DNA of 64,000 bases from Alphaproteobacteria bacterium (GTDB lineage Bacteria; Pseudomonadota; Alphaproteobacteria; TMED109). A program made the translations under genes and the position numbers. The DNA is taken from positions 124,001 through 188,000 of the forward strand of contig JAJDYI010000004.1 in the NCBI GenBank assembly GCA_022825235.1, written 5' to 3'. This document shows, in pieces, positions 1-8,580 of the stretch. Numbering within the stretch: the first letter of the stretch is position 1; every line of letters begins with the position of its first letter. The notes under the pieces were generated by a model. It ran no database searches and had not been told where the DNA came from. It saw nothing but the letters and a program-made list of their open reading frames with translations.

Positions 1-697
1 CCGGTGGATCGGCGGCCAGTTCCGCGAGGGTTCCGCCGGTGAGTGCGCTCACCGGGTTGAAGGCCAGGTTGCCCCAGAGCTTCATCCAGACGTCGGCGCG
101 GAGGTTGCGGCGGACGGGCGCCTTGAAGCCCGCCTCGCTCAACATGCGCCCGATGGCACGGGCGCGCTCGCTCACGGTGCCGTCCGGCTCGCCGACCAGC
201 ATGCGGTTTCCCTCGATATGACGCACGTGACCGGGCGCCGGTAGGTCGGCCGCGGGATACACGACGCAGCCCACCACCCGCTCCGGACCGAGGGCTCGCC
301 ACTGCGCACCGTCGGGGTCGACCGCCCGGACCTGGTGCCCCTCGTACGGATCACCGAAGCGGTGGAAGTACCACCACGGGAACCCGTTGACGGCTGGCAC
401 CACCGCGGTGTCGGGCCCCAGGAGCGGAGTCATCGAGTCCGCGACCTCGGCCGCTGAATGCGCCTTCAGGCCCACGAACACGACGTCCTGGACACCAAGT
501 TCCGCCGGATCGCTGGTCGCCGGCAGCCGCACGGTGAAATCGTCCTCGGGGTCGATGCCGGTGCAGCGCAGTCCCCGTTCGCGCATCGCCGCGAGATGGG
601 GCCCCCGGGCAATCAGCGAGACGTCGACGCCGTTGCGCGCGAGCCGGGCCCCCACCAGCCCGCCGATGGCGCCGGCTCCGAACACGCAGACCTTCAC
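1..697 (-). CDS. Ketopantoate reductase family protein (PanE/ApbA), partial
   Basis: Family members reduce 2-dehydropantoate to pantoate with NADPH in the cytoplasm; relatives act on other 2-oxo acids, so the substrate is not certain. The reverse-strand frame starts at a GTG and opens MKVCVFGAGAIGG, the Rossmann nucleotide-binding motif. It contains the family's GLKAHS segment with a conserved lysine near residue 79. The frame leaves the left edge of the window after 232 codons, so the C-terminal helical domain is missing here. Its GTG overlaps the TGA of the upstream acyl-CoA ligase as GTGA (694-697), so the two are probably translationally coupled. A second PanE-like gene lies at 41593-42573, so this one need not be the pantothenate enzyme. 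Confidence 0.85.
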   Translation of the reverse strand, partial: MKVCVFGAGAIGGLVGARLARNGVDVSLIARGPHLAAMRERGLRCTGIDPEDDFTVRLPATSDPAELGVQDVVFVGLKAHSAAEVADSMTPLLGPDTAVVPAVNGFPWWYFHRFGDPYEGHQVRAVDPDGAQWRALGPERVVGCVVYPAADLPAPGHVRHIEGNRMLVGEPDGTVSERARAIGRMLSEAGFKAPVRRNLRADVWMKLWGNLAFNPVSALTGGTLAELAADPP

Positions 698-2217
698 GGC
701 GCAAGCCCCAGCTGCTTGGCGAGTCCGATGCGCTGCAGCTTGCCGGTCGGCCCCTTGGGGATCTCGTCGACGACCAGCACCCGCCTCGGCACCTTGAACG
801 CCGCCACGCGCTCCGCGACGAACCGCCGCAACTCCTCCGGCGCCGGCGCCGCGCCCTCGGCCGCGACCACCGCGGCGGCGAGGTCCTCGCCGAGTCTGGC
901 ATGCGGCACCGCGAATGCGACCGCCTGGACCACGTCGGGATGCGCCAGCAGGGCCTCGTCGACTTCGCGCGGACTGATCTTTTCGCCGCCGCGGTTTACG
1001 ATCTCCTTGATTCGTCCAGCAAGGAAGAGGTAGCCGTCGCTGTCGAGGCGCCCGAGGTCACCGGTCCGGAACCAACCGTCGGTAAACGCTTCGGCGTTGG
1101 CTTCGGGACGCTCGAGGTAGCCGGCCGTGACGTTGGGGCCGCGAATCACCACTTCGCCCACGGTTTCGCGCCCCAGCAGGTTGCCGTCCGGGTCCATGAT
1201 GGCGACGTCGGGCCCGGCGGCCGGACCCACCGAGCCCGGTTTCCGGACAGCCGGCGGCAGCGGGTTCGAGGCCATCTGGTGAGCCGCCTCGGTCATCCCG
1301 TAGCTCTCGATGACAGGCACCCGGAAGGTCTCCTCGAGCTCCGCCATCACCGTCGGGGGCAGGGATGCGCTGCTCGAGCGGATGACGCGGAGCGGGCTGG
1401 CGCTGATCACCGCGCGGTTGCGCGCGGCGCGCGCAAGGATCGCTTGGTGCATCGTCGGGACCGCGGAATACCAGGTCGGCGCGGCGTCGGTGAGCCAGCG
1501 AAAGAAGGCGAACGCGTCGAAACCCGGCGGCACCACTACCGAACCACCGGCGGCCAGCGGCGCAGCGAGGCAGGCGACGAGACCGTGAATGTGAAAGAGC
1601 GGCATCACATTCAGGCAGCGGTCCGCGGCCGAGAGTTCGAGGGTGGTCGCGATGTGGCGGGCGGACGCCTGCAGGTTGGCATGCGTCAGGGGCACCAACT
1701 TGGGGCGCGCCGTTGTGCCAGACGTATGCAAGAGCAGCGCGACGTCGTCGATCGTCGCCGGCGCCTCGTCCGAGAGGGCGGCTCCTGCGGGGCCTTCGAC
1801 GCGAAACCCGCCTGCCGTCGCCGGATCGGCGTGCACGCGCAAGACCGGAATGCCGAGCGCCTCCGCAGCGGCGACCGCCGGGCCGTCTGCGTCGGCCTCG
1901 GCCATCAACGCCGCGGCCCGCGTGTCGGCGAGGTAGAAGTCGCATTCCTCCCGGCGGAGCGCGGGGTTGAGAGGTGCTGCGGTCCCGGTGGCGCTGGCGG
2001 CCAGGAACGCCGCTGCCATGACGGGCCCGTTGGGGAGCTGGAGCGCGATCCGCATGCCCCTGCCGATCCCGCACCGGTGCAGGTCGGCACGGGTGGCAGC
2101 GATCAACTGCTGCAGGGCCGCGTACGTGAGGGCGTCCCGGCCCGGCTCGACGAGCGCAGGCGCTGCGCCCTGTCCGCGCGTCAGGAGGGCTGTCATTGCA
2201 GAGGTTTCTTGCATCAT
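694..2217 (-). CDS. Acyl-CoA ligase, oxalate-CoA ligase-like (AMP-binding)
   Basis: Adenylate-forming enzyme that activates a carboxylic acid to an acyl-AMP and then a CoA thioester. In 507 residues it has the P-loop-like motif LLLHTSGTTARPK (about 161-173), MPLFHIHG, the A5-type motif YGMTEAAHQ, the hinge block WFRTGDLGRLDSDGYLF and the C-terminal catalytic lysine in GPTGKLQR. The MPLFHIHG and TWYSAVPTMHQA segments are most like the Pcs60/AAE3 oxalate-CoA ligase branch; that substrate is inferred. Starts at 2217 or 2214 give MMQETSAM; 2196 (MTALLTRG) is an alternative. The reading frame is open further upstream, but that extension has no family similarity. It is coupled to the PanE-like gene downstream. 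Confidence 0.85.
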   Translation of the reverse strand: MMQETSAMTALLTRGQGAAPALVEPGRDALTYAALQQLIAATRADLHRCGIGRGMRIALQLPNGPVMAAAFLAASATGTAAPLNPALRREECDFYLADTRAAALMAEADADGPAVAAAEALGIPVLRVHADPATAGGFRVEGPAGAALSDEAPATIDDVALLLHTSGTTARPKLVPLTHANLQASARHIATTLELSAADRCLNVMPLFHIHGLVACLAAPLAAGGSVVVPPGFDAFAFFRWLTDAAPTWYSAVPTMHQAILARAARNRAVISASPLRVIRSSSASLPPTVMAELEETFRVPVIESYGMTEAAHQMASNPLPPAVRKPGSVGPAAGPDVAIMDPDGNLLGRETVGEVVIRGPNVTAGYLERPEANAEAFTDGWFRTGDLGRLDSDGYLFLAGRIKEIVNRGGEKISPREVDEALLAHPDVVQAVAFAVPHARLGEDLAAAVVAAEGAAPAPEELRRFVAERVAAFKVPRRVLVVDEIPKGPTGKLQRIGLAKQLGLAP

Positions 2218-2384
2218 CCAAGCATATCCGTCCCGGGACGCACGGTTGGGCAGACGGCAGTGAACGACGGATGGCCGGACAAGGTTACGTTCCTCCTTCA
2301 TGGCCCGTGGAAGCAACTCGTCTTCCGGCAGCCGGGGCGGGACGATGACGTCGCCCTGCGGGCCGTACGCCGGGCCCCGCTGGC

Positions 2385-2987
2385 TCAGTCGAGAACGTTC
2401 TGGCCGCCGTCGTCGAGTTGCACGGGACGCCGCCAGTAGCTGTACTGGGGTGTCCAGTCGGTCGCATCCATCCCCGCCAGGCCAAGCAGTCCCCACATCG
2501 CGCAGTACAGGTCACCGGGGCCGAACACGCACGCGTTCCTGCGGAGGACTGCGTCGCCGTCGCGGTGGTACAACACGGCGCCTGGGTCGTTGCCGCCGTC
2601 CTGGAGCACGCCTTGCTCGCGGATGTAGTTCCCGCCGCCATGGGAGGCGAGTCGGAACCGCCAGCCGCGCGAGTTGGCGAACCGCCGCTGCACCTCGGGC
2701 AGATCTTTCGACACCAGGACCACCGCCAAGGCCGACTCCAGATGCGGCAGCAGGCCGTTGAAGCCGTCGGCCCACAAGGTGCAGTAGCGGCAGCCCTGGC
2801 CCATGTTGTGAATGGCGAGCAGCTGGTCGCGGTCCCCGAAGAGTTCGCGAAGCGTCGTCTCGCCGTCCTGCGTCTGAAACGTGTAGTCCGGAACGGGCGA
2901 GCCCGGGCTGGCCCGGCGCAGCGCCGTCAGCTCGGCTGTCAACTCTCCGATTTTCCGTTCGAGGTCGATGATTTTCTTCGCAGACAT
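2385..2987 (-). CDS. DUF899 thioredoxin-like family protein
   Basis: A 200-residue protein of the DUF899 group, which has a thioredoxin/AhpC-like fold and no firmly assigned reaction. After a short N-terminal helix (MSAKKIIDLERKIGELTAEL) comes a peroxiredoxin-like core (VPDYTFQTQDGETTLRELF), then GQGCRYCTLWADGFNG with a C-x2-C pair near residues 66-69. The family segments SKDLPEVQRRFANSRGW and VFGPGDLYCAMWG follow. The ATG is preceded by a purine-rich AAGGGGC. It is a single-gene unit on the reverse strand, upstream of the acyl-CoA ligase with a 167-base gap, so a shared transcript is possible but not shown. Confidence 0.85.
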   Translation of the reverse strand: MSAKKIIDLERKIGELTAELTALRRASPGSPVPDYTFQTQDGETTLRELFGDRDQLLAIHNMGQGCRYCTLWADGFNGLLPHLESALAVVLVSKDLPEVQRRFANSRGWRFRLASHGGGNYIREQGVLQDGGNDPGAVLYHRDGDAVLRRNACVFGPGDLYCAMWGLLGLAGMDATDWTPQYSYWRRPVQLDDGGQNVLD

Positions 2988-3314
2988 CGTGGTGCCCCTT
3001 CCGTGGTCCGGCTCCTCCCATCGTTCACGTCGCCCGCCGGTTGTCCACCGTCCCCACCGTCGACAGCTACTCGGCGTGCAGGCCAGCTGCCGCGGGGAAA
3101 CCGCCCGTGCCCCGTATGCCGAGGAGTGCCATGTTCCCGGTCAGGTTCCGGGAGGGGCGGACGTCTCCGATCCTGTACCCGGCCTCATCACCTTGGTAGG
3201 GCCTGCCTCCGCCCTTGTCGGCATCGCCATTCTTCGGGTAGGACTGTTCGCTGCCGGCTCGGAGCGTGGAGGCCACGAGCGAGCCGGAAGGTTGGCAGCT
3301 AGGGAGCGAGCGGA
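2988..3314. other. Intergenic region, divergent DUF899 / SDR
   Basis: This 327-base stretch lies between two divergent genes and must hold both promoters. I see no convincing sigma-70 hexamers. A 69-codon reverse-strand frame (3067-3276, GTG start) has fairly even composition but no ribosome-binding site or recognisable motif, so I do not call it. The SDR ribosome-binding site GGGAGCGAG lies just before 3315. Confidence 0.5.
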
Positions 3315-4088
3315 ATGCTTGAACTGGGACTCAAGGATCGGGTTGCGATCATCACTGGCGCCAGCGATGGGCTAGGCCGCGCCACGGCGGAAAAACTGGC
3401 GGCGGAAGGGTGCAAGGTGGCGATCTGCGCCCGCCGTGAACCCCATCTCCGGGGCGTCGCGGAAGCGATCGCCGCCGCGACCGGGGCCGATGTCCTGGCC
3501 GTTCCCGCGGACGTTTCGAAGGCTGCGGACATCGAACGGTTTGTCCAGGCCGCCGTCGATCGGTTCGGCGGTGTCGACATTGCGGTCAACAACGCCGGGA
3601 AATCCGCTGCCGCCTCGCTGGAGGAAGTGGACGATGAAGCCTGGCGGCAAGATCTGGATCTGAAGGTGATGGGAGCGGTGCGCATTTGCCGGCTGGTCGT
3701 GCCGATCATGCGCGCGCGCGGCGGAGGCAGCATCGTCAACGCGACCATCGTCGGTGGTAAGGCCCCGGGGGCGCGCCAGCTGCCCACCAGTGTTTCCCGC
3801 GCCGCCGGCATCAACCTGACCAAGTCGCTCGCCAACGAGTACGCGGCGGACCGGATCCGGGTGAACACGATCTGCATCGGGTTGCTGAAGAGCGAGCAGT
3901 GGGTCCGTCGCGCCGGCGCGCGGCCGGTGGAGGAGCTCTACCAGGAGCTTTCGGCGGGCGTGCCGCTCGGCCGCATCGGAGAGGAGGCCGAGTACGCGGA
4001 CCTGGTGGCCTTCCTGGTATCCGATCGAGCCGCCTACATCACTGGCACCGCCATCAATCTCGATGGCGGAATGGCAGCAGTCGTGTGA
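3315..4088 (+). CDS. SDR-family protein lacking canonical catalytic Tyr and Lys
   Basis: A 257-residue classical-SDR-length protein. The Rossmann motif TGASDGLG is at 14-21, NNAG at 92-95, and the C-terminal block GTAINLDGG is intact, so NAD(P) binding is likely. The catalytic segment reads PTSVSRAAGINLTK: the place of the YxxxK tyrosine is Thr158 and that of the lysine is Arg162. The usual serine region reads NATIVGG. Relatives with TSVSRAAG exist, so this is a subfamily trait and not a sequencing error. The usual SDR proton relay cannot operate, so it may use another mechanism or bind without catalysing. A ribosome-binding site GGGAG precedes the ATG. It stands alone, divergent from DUF899, with an aminotransferase downstream. 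Confidence 0.85.
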   Translation: MLELGLKDRVAIITGASDGLGRATAEKLAAEGCKVAICARREPHLRGVAEAIAAATGADVLAVPADVSKAADIERFVQAAVDRFGGVDIAVNNAGKSAAASLEEVDDEAWRQDLDLKVMGAVRICRLVVPIMRARGGGSIVNATIVGGKAPGARQLPTSVSRAAGINLTKSLANEYAADRIRVNTICIGLLKSEQWVRRAGARPVEELYQELSAGVPLGRIGEEAEYADLVAFLVSDRAAYITGTAINLDGGMAAVV

Positions 4089-4299
4089 CCGGGCACCGTT
4101 GACCAGGCCGAGACATCAGGCGAGGGTCGCCGCGTCGGCGGACGGGCCCCCGTGGGGTGTCGATCCCGTGCCATTGGGCGTGGGATAAGCAATGGAATTC
4201 ACGCCGGAATGCTGGTTGCCGCCCTCATACGGTGCGGGCCGTCTGCGCGGACGTGAGCGGGGGCCCTAGAATGAGGAGATCAACACTGCGAGAACTCCC

Positions 4300-5667
4300 A
4301 TGAGCATCGTCCCCAAGCTTGTGCAATCCTTTTCCGACACCGCCTCATCAGAGACGGCCGTCCCGAACGACCTCGAGGCTTGCTGGCTTCCGTTCACAGC
4401 GAATCGGCAGTTCAAGCGTGCCCCCCGGCTGCTCCAGGCCGCCGAAGGAATGTACTACCGGACCACGGACGGACAGCGGGTCCTCGACGGCTCCGCCGGC
4501 CTGTGGGCCGTCAACGCCGGTCACTGCCGGCGGGAAATCGTCGAAGCGGTGCAGCGCCAGGTCGCGGAACTCGATTACGCCACCGCGTTCCAGATGAGCC
4601 ACCCGAAGACGTTCCTGCTCGCCAGCCGCCTGCGCGAACTCCTTCCCGGCGATATGGATCACGTGTTCTTCACGAATTCCGGCTCGGAATCGGTGGACAC
4701 GGCCCTGAAGATCGCGCTGGCCTACCATCAGGCATGCGGCGACACCGAACGCACCGTCCTGGTGGGACGTCACCGGGGCTACCATGGGGTCGGTTTCGGG
4801 GGTCTGTCGGTCGGCGGCATCGCGGCGAACCAGCGTCAGTTCCCGAACCTGCTGACAGCGGTCGACCACCTGCCGGACACCCACCTCCCCGAGCTGAATG
4901 CCTTCAGCCGCGGCCAGCCGGAGCATGGGGCTGAGCGGGCCGACGGGCTGCTGGAAATCATCGAGCGGCATGGAGCGGACCGGATCGCCGCCGTGATCGT
5001 CGAGCCGGTTGCCGGCTCCACCGGAGTACTGGTCCCGCCGGTCGGTTACCTGGAGCGTCTCCGTGCGCACTGCGACGATCACGGAATCCTGCTGATCTTC
5101 GATGAGGTGATCTGCGGCTTCGGACGCCTGGGCGCGACGTTTGCCGCGGAACGGTTCGGCGTCCAGCCGGACCTCATGACCATGGCGAAGGGCCTGACCA
5201 ACGCGACCGTTCCGATGGGAGCGGTGGGGGTGCGCAAACCGATTCACGATGCCCTGATGACGGGCCCGGAGAACATGATCGAGCTGTTCCACGGGTACAC
5301 GTATTCCGGACACCCGCTTGCCTGTGCTGCCGCGCTCGCCACGCTGGATCTCTACCGCGACGAACAGATCTTCGAGCGAGCCGCGACCAGCGCCATCGCG
5401 TTCGAGGCGGCGGCGCACACACTCGATTCGCTCGAGCACGTCGTGGACGTGCGCAACCTCGGTTTCATGGCCGGCGTCGAGTTGCGGCCCCGGGCCGAAG
5501 ACCCCGGTGAGCGCGCGCGCGAGGTGTTCCTGCGTTGTTACGAGGCAGGGGTGCTGGTGCGCTATACGGGGGACGTCATCGCCGTCTCGCCGCCGCTGAT
5601 CATTTCCGGTTCGGAGATCGAGCACCTGTTTGCCACGCTCCGATCGGCCATCGAGGCGACCGACTGA
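4300..5667 (+). CDS. Class III aminotransferase, beta-alanine:pyruvate type
   Basis: PLP enzyme of 455 residues that should move the amino group of an omega-amino acid such as beta-alanine to pyruvate, giving malonate semialdehyde and alanine. The N-terminal LEACWLPFTANRQFK is a hallmark of omega-amino acid:pyruvate aminotransferases. Also seen are FTNSGSESVDTALK (phosphate-binding), the PLP-ring aspartate in IFDEVICGFGR (Asp268) and the Schiff-base lysine in MAKGLTNATVPMG (Lys297). The length fits the family. Just upstream, a 10-codon ORF (4271-4303) ends in an ATGA overlap with this start, and no good ribosome-binding site lies within 15 bases. An AhpD-like gene follows 29 bases downstream. 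Confidence 0.9.
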   Translation: MSIVPKLVQSFSDTASSETAVPNDLEACWLPFTANRQFKRAPRLLQAAEGMYYRTTDGQRVLDGSAGLWAVNAGHCRREIVEAVQRQVAELDYATAFQMSHPKTFLLASRLRELLPGDMDHVFFTNSGSESVDTALKIALAYHQACGDTERTVLVGRHRGYHGVGFGGLSVGGIAANQRQFPNLLTAVDHLPDTHLPELNAFSRGQPEHGAERADGLLEIIERHGADRIAAVIVEPVAGSTGVLVPPVGYLERLRAHCDDHGILLIFDEVICGFGRLGATFAAERFGVQPDLMTMAKGLTNATVPMGAVGVRKPIHDALMTGPENMIELFHGYTYSGHPLACAAALATLDLYRDEQIFERAATSAIAFEAAAHTLDSLEHVVDVRNLGFMAGVELRPRAEDPGERAREVFLRCYEAGVLVRYTGDVIAVSPPLIISGSEIEHLFATLRSAIEATD

Positions 5668-5696
5668 GTTTGGTTTCCGGCGCGAGGACAGTCACC

Positions 5697-6098
5697 ATGG
5701 CAACCGTTCCGCTGATCGAGTACGACGATGCACCGGCCGACGTGCGGGCGGTCTACGACGACATCATGCAGGCCCGCGACCTGAAACGGGTCAATAATTT
5801 CTGGAAGGCGCTCGCCAACCATCCGCCGACCCTCAAGCGGACATGGGAGTCGCTCAAGGAGGTGATGGGCGATGGAGCGCTCGACCCCTTGGTCAAGGAA
5901 CTCGTCTACCTGGCGGTGAGCGCGACCAACGCCTGCGAGTACTGCATCCATTCGCATACTGCCGCCGCCCGCAAGCTGGGTGCGAGTGAAGCGATGATCG
6001 GGGAGTTGCTGGCGGTGGCCGCGATGGCCAACGAGACCAACGCGCTGGCCAACGGCTACCAGGTACCGGTCGACGAAGGGTTCAAGGCGGCGCAGTAG
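5697..6098 (+). CDS. Carboxymuconolactone decarboxylase / AhpD-like protein
   Basis: A small all-helical protein of 133 residues in the carboxymuconolactone decarboxylase-like family. It has the AhpD-type redox motif NACEYCIHSHTAAARK, a C-x2-C pair followed by histidine, near residues 80-95. Members with this motif act as disulfide reductases or alkylhydroperoxidase partners; the substrate here is unknown. The start chosen is the ATG after GACAGTCACC; the frame stays open further upstream, but that part overlaps the end of the aminotransferase gene and has no family similarity. It lies 29 bases after the aminotransferase and 19 bases before the methyltransferase, so the three probably share one transcript. 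Confidence 0.85.
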   Translation: MATVPLIEYDDAPADVRAVYDDIMQARDLKRVNNFWKALANHPPTLKRTWESLKEVMGDGALDPLVKELVYLAVSATNACEYCIHSHTAAARKLGASEAMIGELLAVAAMANETNALANGYQVPVDEGFKAAQ

Positions 6099-6117
6099 GA
6101 ACGCAACGGGCAGACCA

Positions 6118-6807
6118 GTGCCGCCGGACGCGACGGTTCGCTTCTACCGGACGCCCCGGGGATCGGAGACGGCGCGTCTCCTGACCGCTGCAGTGGATGC
6201 GGGCTGGGGCGCGTGCCACGGGCTTCGGGTAGCGGTACTCGGACCGACGGGTGCCGTCCTTGCGACCTTTGCCGGCGACGCGGAACGGGTGGTGGATCTC
6301 CATCCCGGCGTACCGGCGCCGGAGGCCGGTTCGCCACGCCTGCGGATCGGGGTCGAGCCGGAATCGCTCCCCGTCGCCGATAGCGTGTTCGATCGGGTTC
6401 TCCTGCTGCACACCCTGGAGAACGCCGAGGACAGCACTGCCGCCTTGCGCGAGGTGTGGCGCATGACGGCACCCGAGGGACGGGTCCTCCTGGCCGTTCC
6501 GAACCGACTTGGCCCTTGGGCCTGGTGCGGCAGGAATCCGTTCCGGCGAGGCCGGCCATTGACCGCCGCCGGCCTTCGCCGGCGACTGGCCGCGGCCGCG
6601 TTCGAGCCGCAGAAGGTGTGGGGCGCACTGTACGCGCCGCCGTTGCCGGCGGCGCTCTACGTCCGGGTTGCGGCCGTGTGGGAGCGGTTACGTCTCCCGG
6701 TTCCCGGCGTGGTGCTGGCGGAAGGGCTGAAACGCCTGCACGTGCCGACAAAGATCCCGACCGAACAGACGGCGAGGCGGCTTCGGCCGTTCCTCATCCC
6801 CCGCTAG
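6118..6807 (+). CDS. SAM-dependent methyltransferase, class I-like
   Basis: A 229-residue protein resembling the alphaproteobacterial methyltransferase often found beside glyoxalase II. The N-terminus (VRFYRTPRGSETARLL) is typical. The motif I region is weak (VAVLGPTGAVL, no clear GxGxG). The later blocks LPVADSVFDRVLLLHTLEN and EVWRMTAPEGRVLLAVPNR match methyltransferase motifs IV-VI. The substrate is unknown. It starts at a GTG with GGAACG upstream. Its 3' end overlaps the 3' end of the convergent metW by 14 bases, so the two transcripts must run into each other. Confidence 0.75.
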   Translation: MPPDATVRFYRTPRGSETARLLTAAVDAGWGACHGLRVAVLGPTGAVLATFAGDAERVVDLHPGVPAPEAGSPRLRIGVEPESLPVADSVFDRVLLLHTLENAEDSTAALREVWRMTAPEGRVLLAVPNRLGPWAWCGRNPFRRGRPLTAAGLRRRLAAAAFEPQKVWGALYAPPLPAALYVRVAAVWERLRLPVPGVVLAEGLKRLHVPTKIPTEQTARRLRPFLIPR

Positions 6808-7438
6808 CGGACTGCCCGGGACGGGTCAGCACGTAGACGGCCTGGTGCGTCCACAGCGTATCCCAGGCGGCAACCTCCCCGAGCCGCCGGAGCGAGCCGT
6901 CTCTGCCTACGGCATGTCCTTCTTCGACGGTGATGCCGAGGGTTTCGCACATCAGCAGGAAATCGCGGATTGTGCAGAGGTGGATGTTGGGCGTGTCGTA
7001 CCAGGTTCGCGGCGTGTCGCTGGTCTCGACGATCGGCATGCGGCCTCGGCACAGGAGCGTAAGCCGCGCGCGCCAGTGACCGAGGTTGGGAAACGACACG
7101 ATGGCACGCTGGCCGATGCGGAGCAGCTGGTCGAGCACCTCCCGCGGCCGGTGCATGTTCTGGAGAGCCTGACTGAGGATGACGTAGTCGAAGGAGCGGT
7201 CGGGGAAGTCCGGGAGATCCGTGTCTGCATCGCCCTGGATGACGGAGAGTCCCTTGCGCATGCAGGCCTCGACCCGGTGGTTCCGGATTTCGATGCCATG
7301 CCCGTCGACCTGCTTTTCGGTCTCAAGCGTCTGCAGGAGCGTCCCGTCTCCGCAGCCGACATCGAGCACCCGTCCGCCAGGGGGCACAAGCTGCACGATC
7401 AACCGGAGGTCGGCGCGGCGCGGCAGCGGTTTACTCAA
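6794..7438 (-). CDS. metW: Methionine biosynthesis protein MetW
   Basis: A 214-residue class I methyltransferase-fold protein. MetW is the partner gene of metX and is needed for homoserine acetylation in several proteobacteria. Motif I is RVLDVGCGDGTLL; GHGIEI follows, then DRSFDYVILSQALQNMHRP. The MetW-type blocks AIVSFPNLGHWRARLTLLCRGRMP and TWYDTPNIHLCTIRDF are split by TSDTPR. The start is a TTG that overlaps the metX TGA (TTGA, 7435-7438), so metX and metW are translationally coupled. Transcription is metX then metW. Confidence 0.95.
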   Translation of the reverse strand: MSKPLPRRADLRLIVQLVPPGGRVLDVGCGDGTLLQTLETEKQVDGHGIEIRNHRVEACMRKGLSVIQGDADTDLPDFPDRSFDYVILSQALQNMHRPREVLDQLLRIGQRAIVSFPNLGHWRARLTLLCRGRMPIVETSDTPRTWYDTPNIHLCTIRDFLLMCETLGITVEEGHAVGRDGSLRRLGEVAAWDTLWTHQAVYVLTRPGQSASGG

Positions 7439-8580
7439 GGCTTCAGGCCCCGGCGCCGGGCCGTGCCATCCAGGAATCCTTCGAGCACGTCGTGAAAGTC
7501 CGTGGCGCTTTCGATCAGGAAGCTGTCATGTCCGTAGTCGGCCGGAATCTCGATGAAGCTCACATCGGCGGCGTTGGCGTTGAGTGCCCGGACGACGGTG
7601 CGGGCCTCCGCGGTCGGGAACAGCCAGTCGCTGGTGAACGATACGACGAGAAAACGGGTTCCGACGCCCCTGAAGACCGCGGCCAGGTCGCCGTCGTGGC
7701 GGGCCGCGAGGTCGAAGTAGTCCATGGCCCGCGTCAGATACATGTAACTTGCCGCATCGAAGCGCTTGACGAAGGTCTTGCCTTGGTGATCCAGGTAGCG
7801 CTCCACCTCAAATTCTGGGTCCAGCACGAACGAGAGCTTGCTGTCCCGCGGCAGGTCGCGCCCGAACTTCTCCTGGAAGGCGGTTTCCGAGAGATAGGTG
7901 ATGTGGGCCACCATGCGGGCGGCGGCGAGGCCCTTTTCCGGTTTGACACCGTGTTCGCGATAAGCGCCGTCGTGCCAGTTCGCGTCGGCGGCGATGGCGC
8001 GCCGACCGACTTCGTGGAAGGCGATGTTCTGGGCGGTGTGGCGCCATGACGCCGCGACCGGGACGGCCGCAAAGACCCGTTCCGGATGGCGGGCAGCCCA
8101 GTCGAGCGCCATCATCCCGCCCATGGAGGCGCCAATGACGGCGAACAGCTGATCGATGCCGAGCGCGTCGATCAGGCGGACCTGCAGGTCGACCATGTCC
8201 GCCACCGTGAAGACGGGAAAATTCATGTTCCATGGCTGCCCGGTGTCCGGATTGATCGTGGACGGGCCGGTCGTTCCCAGGCAGCCGCCCAGCACGTTGG
8301 CGCAGATCACGAAGTATCGGTCGGTGTCGAACACCAGCCCCGGGCCGACGACATGGTTCCACCATCCGGCCCGTCCCGTCAGCGGGTTGGTGCCGGACAC
8401 GTACTGATCACCGGTAATGCCGTGGCAGATCATGATGGCGTTGGAGCGCTCGGCGTTCAGCGTGCCGTAGGTCTGGTAGGCGCACTGTGCCCCGGCGAGC
8501 TCCACTTGCGACTGGAGTTTGAGCTTCGTGTCCAGCGTGAAGATGGGCGCGAAGTCAATGCCGGCCGTATCAATCTCCAT
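7435..8580 (-). CDS. metX: Homoserine O-acetyltransferase MetX
   Basis: Alpha/beta-hydrolase-fold enzyme of 381 residues that acetylates homoserine from acetyl-CoA in methionine synthesis; some members use succinyl-CoA, and substrate choice cannot be fixed by eye. The nucleophile elbow is GASMGG with Ser152. The oxyanion region is CHGITGD. The family blocks NPLTGRAGWWNHVVGPG and ANVLGGCLGTTGPS are present. The acid and histidine lie in SDWLFP and YGHDSFL. The start is the ATG giving MEIDTAGIDF; the frame is open upstream but that part is outside the family. No SAM-II riboswitch consensus is visible in the leader. metW follows directly, with overlap. Confidence 0.95.
   Translation of the reverse strand: MEIDTAGIDFAPIFTLDTKLKLQSQVELAGAQCAYQTYGTLNAERSNAIMICHGITGDQYVSGTNPLTGRAGWWNHVVGPGLVFDTDRYFVICANVLGGCLGTTGPSTINPDTGQPWNMNFPVFTVADMVDLQVRLIDALGIDQLFAVIGASMGGMMALDWAARHPERVFAAVPVAASWRHTAQNIAFHEVGRRAIAADANWHDGAYREHGVKPEKGLAAARMVAHITYLSETAFQEKFGRDLPRDSKLSFVLDPEFEVERYLDHQGKTFVKRFDAASYMYLTRAMDYFDLAARHDGDLAAVFRGVGTRFLVVSFTSDWLFPTAEARTVVRALNANAADVSFIEIPADYGHDSFLIESATDFHDVLEGFLDGTARRRGLKP

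Noticed and set aside
901-2439. 512-codon plus-strand open frame opposite the acyl-CoA ligase
   Set aside because: It is antisense to a clear enzyme; its translation is rich in Arg, Gly and Val with no motif. Long antisense frames are expected in GC-rich genes.
4348-5625. 425-codon minus-strand frame opposite the aminotransferase
   Set aside because: Same reason: no recognisable motif, no ribosome-binding site, and the sense strand holds a complete conserved enzyme.
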